This document shows positions 58,485-64,000 of a DNA stretch of 64,000 bases, in pieces; the first letter of the stretch is position 1, and every line of letters starts with the position of its first letter. Location: NCBI RefSeq assembly GCF_001047675.1, contig NZ_CP011975.1:248001-312000 (forward strand), in the 5' to 3' direction. The notes beneath the pieces are model-generated. The model did not search any database, was not told where the DNA came from, and worked only from the letters and a program-made list of their open reading frames with translations. The DNA is from Yersinia aleksiciae (GTDB lineage: Bacteria; Pseudomonadota; Gammaproteobacteria; Enterobacterales; Enterobacteriaceae). A program made the translations under genes and the position numbers.

Positions 58485-58511
58485 GCGGGATAGTTCCATT
58501 CACCATCCCGC
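58485..58511 (-). terminator. Hairpin after the cobalamin operon
   Basis: GCGGGAT and ATCCCGC form a 7-bp stem around a 13-base loop, 15 bases past the cobT stop on the minus strand. The T run is poor. Confidence 0.55.
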
Positions 58512-58525
58512 CGTATTATGACGGG

Positions 58526-59593
58526 CTAAATTCTTTTGCCACCGGACGTCGGTAACTCAATATGACTCTCAGCTAACGACCCCATATTGTTGTACATCGC
58601 ACAGGCTGCATCGACCAAATGCATGGCGATGGCCGCCCCACTGCCCTCACCCAAGCGCATCCCCATCTGCAAATACGGCTCCAGTTGCAGGTGCTGAAGG
58701 GCAATTACCGCACCTTTTTCTGCCGACATATGGGACGGAATCAGGTATTCACGCACACCGGGTGCGATACGGCAAGCCGCCAATGCGGAGGCATAAGAGA
58801 GGAAACCATCCAGCACCACCGGTAATCCCGCCGCTGCCGCGCCGAGCATCACACCGGTCATACCGACCAAATCAAAGCCGCCGACTTTTGCCAGCACATC
58901 AATGCCATCACTGGCATCCGGCTGATTGGTTTCGATGGCGCGGCGCACCACCGCCACTTTATGGTGCAGTTGTTCGCTGGGGAAATTCGCCCCGATACCC
59001 ACCACCTGCTCGGGGTCACTGTCGGTAAACACGCTGACCATCGCGGCAGCTGGTGTGGTGTTCGCCATCCCCAGCTCACCGACGCCAAAGACTTTTACCC
59101 CATCAGCGGCTTGTTGTAGTGTCAGTGCCGCACTGGCGAACAGTAAATCTTCTGCCTGTTGGCGGGTCATCGCCGCTTCACGGGCGATGTTGCCACTGCC
59201 ACGGGCCACTTTCATATCCAGCACGCCGGGGAGTGTTTCGCTATCAATACCCACATCGACAATCTTCACTTCCACACCCGCATTGGCCGCGAGCACACAA
59301 ACGCCAGTCACGCCCTTCACCATATTTAGCGCCTGAACCATGGTAACCACGCGGGGTGAGACCGCCACACCTTCGTCGTAGACCCCGTGATCAGCGGCCA
59401 TCACAATAATTTGCTTGCGATCGACTTGATGGCCATATAACCCGCGCATCCCCGCCAGTTGGATCGCCAATTGCTCCAGGCGGCCCAGACTACCGGTTGG
59501 CTTAAGCAAGCCGTCCAGCCGCACTTTGGCGCGCGCCATCGCTTTACTGTCTAACGGTGGAATTCTCGCCAAAATCGATGAAAGTGTGTGCAT
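58526..59593 (-). CDS. cobT: Nicotinate-nucleotide-dimethylbenzimidazole phosphoribosyltransferase CobT
   Basis: Forms alpha-ribazole 5'-phosphate, the lower-ligand precursor of cobalamin. The start at 59593 ([15 protein letters not shown]) gives 355 residues, the family length; a longer frame to 59698 runs into cobC and is rejected. Motifs include [13 protein letters not shown] (about 31-43), [16 protein letters not shown] with the catalytic-site region, and [15 protein letters not shown]. Last gene of the operon. Confidence 0.94.
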   Translation of the reverse strand: MHTLSSILARIPPLDSKAMARAKVRLDGLLKPTGSLGRLEQLAIQLAGMRGLYGHQVDRKQIIVMAADHGVYDEGVAVSPRVVTMVQALNMVKGVTGVCVLAANAGVEVKIVDVGIDSETLPGVLDMKVARGSGNIAREAAMTRQQAEDLLFASAALTLQQAADGVKVFGVGELGMANTTPAAAMVSVFTDSDPEQVVGIGANFPSEQLHHKVAVVRRAIETNQPDASDGIDVLAKVGGFDLVGMTGVMLGAAAAGLPVVLDGFLSYASALAACRIAPGVREYLIPSHMSAEKGAVIALQHLQLEPYLQMGMRLGEGSGAAIAMHLVDAACAMYNNMGSLAESHIELPTSGGKRI

Positions 59594-59597
59594 CTCG

Positions 59598-60218
59598 TTA
59601 ACCTCGTGTCGCAGGCTGCCAAACAGCCCGACTGTTAAATGCACGCAGCGTGATAAACCCGTCATGGATCTCCAACACGCTGTATGCCCCCTGCTCAAAA
59701 TGAAAGTGCCACATGGCCGCTGCGGGCATCGTTAGCAGACGGGCCAACATCAGGCTTAATACCCCCTGATGGGCGACCAATAGCCGATTATTGTCGTTAT
59801 TTTGCACTGACTTGAGTTGCTCAACGGCCCCTTCGATGCGGGCCAAAAACTGTGGAAAAGACTCCCCACCGGTGGGGCTGGCCTGTTGCCAATCGGCCAC
59901 CCATGCCGCCCAGGCAGCGGGATCTTCACGTTGTAAATCACGGTGATGGCGCATTTCCCAATCACCGAAATTCATCTCATTCAATTGCGCATCGATAGTG
60001 GCGTTAATCTCCTGCCCCGCCAGCACGATATCGGCGGTATGGCGCGCGCGCAGCAATTGGCTGCTTACCGCGTGGGTAAAATCTACCTCCGCCAGCCACG
60101 CGGCGACCTGTCCGGCCTGCTCCACACCCTGTGGGGTCAGCAGCAAATCGGTCAGGCCGCAAAAAACACCGCGCAAATTGGCCTCGGTTTGTCCGTGGCG
60201 TACCAGAAAAAGTCGCAT
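59598..60218 (-). CDS. cobC: Alpha-ribazole-5'-phosphate phosphatase CobC
   Basis: A histidine phosphatase of the phosphoglycerate-mutase superfamily, 206 residues from the ATG at 60218 ([17 protein letters not shown], with RHG active site at 7-9). A GTG four codons earlier is possible. [11 protein letters not shown] and [13 protein letters not shown] match the family. It removes the phosphate from alpha-ribazole phosphate (or adenosylcobalamin phosphate). It lies between cobS and cobT, in a different place from Salmonella, where cobC is outside the operon. Confidence 0.86.
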   Translation of the reverse strand: MRLFLVRHGQTEANLRGVFCGLTDLLLTPQGVEQAGQVAAWLAEVDFTHAVSSQLLRARHTADIVLAGQEINATIDAQLNEMNFGDWEMRHHRDLQREDPAAWAAWVADWQQASPTGGESFPQFLARIEGAVEQLKSVQNNDNNRLLVAHQGVLSLMLARLLTMPAAAMWHFHFEQGAYSVLEIHDGFITLRAFNSRAVWQPATRG

Positions 60219-60258
60219 AGCATGGCCCACTATTGAGAGTGTTCAGGGGGTTGCGATA

Positions 60259-61005
60259 TCACAGCAACGCCAGTAAAAACACCAGTTCGCCCACTTCGGC
60301 AGCGGCCCCCAGTGTGTCACCGGTCTGCCCACCCAAGCGGCTGCGCAGATAGGTTGCCAGCAGCCATACCACCGCTATGGTGATCACCAATGCCAGCACC
60401 GCTGCGCCTTTGCCGAGGAGTAATGTCAAGATCAAGCCGCCCGCCAAGGTGATGGCGGTTTGTCTGCCAGTGACTTTACCAATGTAAATGTTGCCCAGCC
60501 CATTGCCTTCGCGAGCATAGCGCTGGCGGTACATCAGCAGCACAATCACCGTGCGACCCGCGACTGAGGCGGCGGTCAGCATGGCAAGCATCGACACATC
60601 GCGCAGCGCCAGTTCGCTCACCACCAGCACTTTCGCCAGCACCATAAAGATCAGCGCCAAGCCGCCATTGGTGCCGAGCCGGCTGTCGCGCATGATCTCC
60701 AGCATCTGCTCGCGCTTACGGGCGGAAAACACCCCATCACAGGTATCTGCCAACCCATCGAGATGAAAAGCCCCGGTAACCAGTGCCAAGGCCAGCACAT
60801 AGCCCAGCGCCGCCAAGGGTAGGCCGCACCAAGGGGCCAGCAAGGTAAAGACCAGACCACCGATCACCCCAACAATCAAGCCAATCAATGGGAAGCCCAC
60901 AATACCGCGTTCGTATTGATCCATTGCCAACCCTTGGGTCCAACGCTCAGGCACCGGAATGCGGGTCATAAACTGCAAGGTGGCGAGAAATAACCGCAGG
61001 CTCAT
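60259..61005 (-). CDS. cobS: Adenosylcobinamide-GDP ribazoletransferase (cobalamin synthase) CobS
   Basis: A 248-residue inner-membrane enzyme joining adenosylcobinamide-GDP with alpha-ribazole (phosphate). About six membrane segments; conserved FMTRIPVP near residue 13 and the acidic [14 protein letters not shown] (about 78-91) that binds metal. It overlaps cobU by four bases (ATGA). Confidence 0.95.
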   Translation of the reverse strand: MSLRLFLATLQFMTRIPVPERWTQGLAMDQYERGIVGFPLIGLIVGVIGGLVFTLLAPWCGLPLAALGYVLALALVTGAFHLDGLADTCDGVFSARKREQMLEIMRDSRLGTNGGLALIFMVLAKVLVVSELALRDVSMLAMLTAASVAGRTVIVLLMYRQRYAREGNGLGNIYIGKVTGRQTAITLAGGLILTLLLGKGAAVLALVITIAVVWLLATYLRSRLGGQTGDTLGAAAEVGELVFLLALL

Positions 61006-61547
61006 TTAATTTTGACCTCAATACCAGAAACCACTAAAAACACCTGATCCGCCGCTGCCGCCAGCCGTTGATTGACCCGTCCAGCGATATCGCGAAAATG
61101 CCGCGCAAGGCGGTTTTCCGGCACGATCCCCATGCCCAGCTCATTGGTGACCAGATAGATCGGCGCTGAGCTGCGGGCGCAGGCGGCTAATAGATCGGTG
61201 ATCTGTTGCTGAATCCCCACTTCCAACTGGCTAAAATCCATCTGCTCAGGTGGCGTGTCGCCCGCCAGTTCAAACAGCAGGTTGGTGATTAGCGTAGTAA
61301 TGCATTCGAGCATCACCGCCTCGCCCGCCGCCACTTGCTGATCCAGTACCGTGCCAAGATCCCGATACCCTTCCCACGTGCGCCAATGTGCCGGACGCGT
61401 GGCGCGATGTAGCGCAACCCGCTCGGCCATTTCCCCATCGGTCACCACCGAGGTGGCGATGTAAAACACCCGATCGCACGCCTGCGCCGCGAGCCGCTCA
61501 GCCAGCGAACTTTTCCCGCTACGCGCCCCACCGGTAATCAAAATCAC
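61002..61547 (-). CDS. cobU: Adenosylcobinamide kinase / guanylyltransferase CobU
   Basis: Bifunctional enzyme (181 residues) that phosphorylates adenosylcobinamide and adds GMP. P-loop [15 protein letters not shown] (about 6-20), [20 protein letters not shown] with the guanylylated His, and [14 protein letters not shown] are all present. Starts overlapping the cbiP stop by four bases. Confidence 0.95.
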   Translation of the reverse strand: MILITGGARSGKSSLAERLAAQACDRVFYIATSVVTDGEMAERVALHRATRPAHWRTWEGYRDLGTVLDQQVAAGEAVMLECITTLITNLLFELAGDTPPEQMDFSQLEVGIQQQITDLLAACARSSAPIYLVTNELGMGIVPENRLARHFRDIAGRVNQRLAAAADQVFLVVSGIEVKIK

Positions 61548-63112
61548 TGCGCGCTCTCCTGTTGATGTGCTGTCATTAGCTGATAAATACGTTCTATATC
61601 AATATGCTGGCGCATTTGTGCCGCCAGAAGATCAAACTGTTGCTGCTTATGTTGCGCGTAATCGACGGTCACGCCATCGAACACCGCCAGCCCTTTGCGC
61701 TGACGTAAATTGTCGAGCAACGCACGAGTAAAATCGTGGCTGTCAAACAGGCCATGAATATAGCTGCCTAGCACATTGCCGTCAGCGTTCACCGCCCCAT
61801 CGACCCACTGCTCCGCCTGCCCGTTACGTAATGTCAGGCGGGCAAAAGGGGTGGCATCAGCCCCCAGATGAGAGACGCCCATATGAATCTCATAGCCCTC
61901 CAGTGGGTGCTCAGCGGCACTTGCCAGCATTCCCGGCAGCGCCGCCAGACAGTGACCGTTCACCCGCGTGGTGACTTTGTCCGGCGCGAATTGGGTTTCG
62001 ACATCCAATAACCCCAAACCGTCCATCTGCTCGACGCCCGACTCCACCCCATCGACAATGCGCTTACCCAGCATCTGATAGCCGCCGCAAATGCCGATAA
62101 CCGGCACCTGCCGTTGATGTTGCGCCAGCAGGGCCGCCGCCAACCCGCTATGATGCAGCCACTGCAAATCACCCAGCGTATTTTTGCTGCCGGGCAGGAT
62201 AATCAGGTCCGGTTGACCCAAGGTGGAGCGCTGCGAAACATAGCGTAAGCGCACATCCGGCTGAGCGGCCAAGGCATTAAAATCGGTAAAGTTGGCAATG
62301 TGTGGCAGGCGAATCACCGCAATATCCAGCGCCTTTTCATCCGCATCGTCATATTTGCCATTTTGCAGTGCCACGCCATCTTCATCTTCCAAATCAATAT
62401 CCAGCCACGGCATCACCCCCAAAACCGGGACATCCGTCAGGGCTTCAATCTGTTCCAGACCGGGTTTAAGTAGCGCGATATCCCCACGAAACTTATTGAT
62501 GATCACCCCTTTGACCCGTGCTTTTTCATGGGGATGCAGTAACGCCAGCGTGCCATAAATAGAGGCAAATACACCGCCGCGATCGATATCCGCCACGAGC
62601 AAGACGGGCGCATCTGCCATCGCCGCCATGCCCATATTGACGATATCGCGATCGCGCAGGTTGATTTCTGCGGGGCTGCCTGCCCCTTCTAGCACCATCA
62701 CGTCATACTCGCGGGCTAAGCTGTGGTAAACCTCGCTGATCTGCTGCTGCAACTGCGGTTTGTACTGGTGGTACTCCACCGCATCCATATTGCAGGCCAC
62801 TTTGCCCATCAACACCACCTGCGCCTTGCGGTCACTGGTGGGTTTTAGCAGCACCGGATTCATGCGCACATCAGGGGCGATACCCGCCGCTTCGGCCTGA
62901 AAAATCTGCGCCCGCCCCATCTCTTCGCCTTGCGGCGTAATGCCCGAATTCAGCGCCATATTCTGCGATTTAAAAGGTGCGCAGCGATAACCATCCTGCA
63001 TAAAAATGCGGCATAGCCCCGCCACTAACACGCTTTTGCCGACGTCAGATGCCGTGCCTTGCACCATGATCGATAAATGTGTCGCCGCTGCCTTCGTCGC
63101 CGATAAACTCAT
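61544..63112 (-). CDS. cbiP: Adenosylcobyric acid synthase CbiP/CobQ
   Basis: Glutamine-dependent amidase of 522 residues that amidates side chains b, d, e and g of the corrin ring. N-terminal ATP-binding domain with [19 protein letters not shown] (about 17-35) and [10 protein letters not shown]-terminal glutamine amidotransferase domain with nucleophile Cys in [12 protein letters not shown] and the His in SYIHGLFD. It overlaps cobU and cbiO by four bases each. Confidence 0.95.
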   Translation of the reverse strand: MSLSATKAAATHLSIMVQGTASDVGKSVLVAGLCRIFMQDGYRCAPFKSQNMALNSGITPQGEEMGRAQIFQAEAAGIAPDVRMNPVLLKPTSDRKAQVVLMGKVACNMDAVEYHQYKPQLQQQISEVYHSLAREYDVMVLEGAGSPAEINLRDRDIVNMGMAAMADAPVLLVADIDRGGVFASIYGTLALLHPHEKARVKGVIINKFRGDIALLKPGLEQIEALTDVPVLGVMPWLDIDLEDEDGVALQNGKYDDADEKALDIAVIRLPHIANFTDFNALAAQPDVRLRYVSQRSTLGQPDLIILPGSKNTLGDLQWLHHSGLAAALLAQHQRQVPVIGICGGYQMLGKRIVDGVESGVEQMDGLGLLDVETQFAPDKVTTRVNGHCLAALPGMLASAAEHPLEGYEIHMGVSHLGADATPFARLTLRNGQAEQWVDGAVNADGNVLGSYIHGLFDSHDFTRALLDNLRQRKGLAVFDGVTVDYAQHKQQQFDLLAAQMRQHIDIERIYQLMTAHQQESAQ

Positions 63113-63924
63113 CGCGCCTCCTCCGCTTCACGTTGACGCATCAACGCAAAAAGTTGTTCTTCGGTTTTGCACAAAGGCAACCCCAATTCAGTGTGCATTT
63201 TAACCAGCCATGGCTGAACCAAACCGGCGGCTTGCAGTTTATCTTGTTGCATGAAAACGTCAGTGGTTTCACCCGCAATCATCAGGTGACCGTGAGAGAG
63301 AACATAAAGATAATCACAAACCTGATAAATCAGATCGATATCATGGCTGGATAGAATAACCCGTTTTCCTTCTGCCACAATGCGCTCAATGAGGCTGATC
63401 ATGTGCTGTCGGCCTGCGGGATCGAGTCCGGCAGTGGGTTCATCCAGCAACAGATACTCCGCTTCCATCACCAGCGCCCCGGCAATCGCCACCCGTTTTT
63501 TCTGCCCATGGCTCAAGTGCTGGATCGATTTATGGCGAAAACCCTGCGCATCCACCAAAGTCAGCGCCCGATCAACCCGCTCGGCAATTATCGCCTCTGG
63601 CATCCCGAGATTGCGCAAACTAAAGGCGATATCGCTGTCGATATCGGTATAAAAGATCTGCTGTTCTGGATCTTGAAACACCGTGGTGACCCGCTGGCGT
63701 AGCGCCCGCAACGGGGCTTTTTTGTAGCTCAACGGCTCATCTTGCCACAGTACCGCCCCCTGCTGCGGTTGCAAAATGCCAGTCAAATTCATAAACAGTG
63801 TGGATTTGCCGCAACCGTTGGCCCCCAGCACACCAGTGACCGCGTGCTGACTGAAATCCAGTGTCAGATCGTGCAATACCTGCTCATCCTGATAGCTGAA
63901 ACTTAACTGTCGGGTGGCTAACAT
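63109..63924 (-). CDS. cbiO: Cobalt ECF transporter ATPase CbiO
   Basis: ATPase of the CbiMNQO cobalt importer, 271 residues. Walker [12 protein letters not shown] (about 34-44), Q-loop [14 protein letters not shown], signature [15 protein letters not shown], Walker [15 protein letters not shown] and His-switch SSHDID. It lies within the cobalamin operon, after cbiQ, and supplies energy for cobalt uptake needed for corrin synthesis. Confidence 0.94.
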   Translation of the reverse strand: MLATRQLSFSYQDEQVLHDLTLDFSQHAVTGVLGANGCGKSTLFMNLTGILQPQQGAVLWQDEPLSYKKAPLRALRQRVTTVFQDPEQQIFYTDIDSDIAFSLRNLGMPEAIIAERVDRALTLVDAQGFRHKSIQHLSHGQKKRVAIAGALVMEAEYLLLDEPTAGLDPAGRQHMISLIERIVAEGKRVILSSHDIDLIYQVCDYLYVLSHGHLMIAGETTDVFMQQDKLQAAGLVQPWLVKMHTELGLPLCKTEEQLFALMRQREAEEAR

Positions 63925-63935
63925 CAGATCCTGCC

Positions 63936-64000
63936 TTACAGGTGAAAATCACCCTGATAAAGTTTCATATCCAGCGAGATGACCATCTGTTGATAGCGAA
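63936..64000 (-). CDS. cbiQ: CbiQ, C-terminal end (partial)
   Basis: The last 20 codons of a minus-strand gene (RYQQMVISLDMKLYQGDFHL, then stop) are visible at the window edge. The sequence and the place just before cbiO match the C-terminus of CbiQ, the membrane subunit of the cobalt importer. The rest of the gene lies outside the window. Confidence 0.75.
   Translation of the reverse strand, partial: RYQQMVISLDMKLYQGDFHL

Overview
The window looks like the chromosome of a Yersinia outside the pestis/pseudotuberculosis group, such as Y. enterocolitica or an environmental relative. This is inferred from gene content: an Escherichia-like citrate lyase cluster, tRNA-Asn copies carrying the 17-bp sequence used by the high-pathogenicity island, a cobalamin operon, and enterobacterial forms of argG, cheV, rluF and yaiL. 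The species cannot be fixed from the sequence alone.

Layout. 1-9.6 kb: citrate fermentation, with citCDEFXGT on the minus strand and the citAB two-component system divergent. 9.8-17.9 kb: a UhpABC-type sugar-phosphate sensing system followed directly by a three-gene ABC importer resembling AfuABC; no uhpT lies between or after them. 18.0-30.8 kb: a segment bounded by two direct copies of a complete tRNA-Asn unit (promoter, tRNA, terminator). It holds an EvgAS/BvgAS-type phosphorelay, a chaperone-usher fimbrial operon with two chaperones, and rluF. 30.9-39.0 kb: a gene-poor, decayed stretch with hypothetical genes, frameshifted relics, a degenerate repeated motif, an RluA-family pseudouridine synthase and yaiL. 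39.0-44.6 kb: a short-chain dehydrogenase with an orphan operator, cheV, and a LysR / EstB-like hydrolase / MFS module whose MFS gene has a stop codon. 44.6-48.7 kb: a DeoR-controlled PTS-type sugar locus with a decayed HAD phosphatase. 48.8-51.8 kb: a MATE exporter and argG. 52.0-58.3 kb: one AT-rich 2093-residue gene for a modular toxin-like protein. 58.5-64.0 kb: the 3' part of a cobalamin operon (cbiQ-cbiO-cbiP-cobU-cobS-cobC-cobT), cut by the window end.

How the genes work together. citAB probably senses citrate and induces the lyase operon and the CitT antiporter. UhpABC probably senses external hexose phosphate and here seems wired to an ABC importer instead of UhpT. The EvgAS-like pair may control the adjacent fimbriae. 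The most unusual locus is the large protein at 52010-58291: a YopT-like (C58) Cys/His/Asp protease signature at its N-terminus, a hydrophobic helical region in the middle that could insert in membranes, and glycine/aspartate-rich RTX-like repeats at the C-terminus, with no secretion genes beside it.
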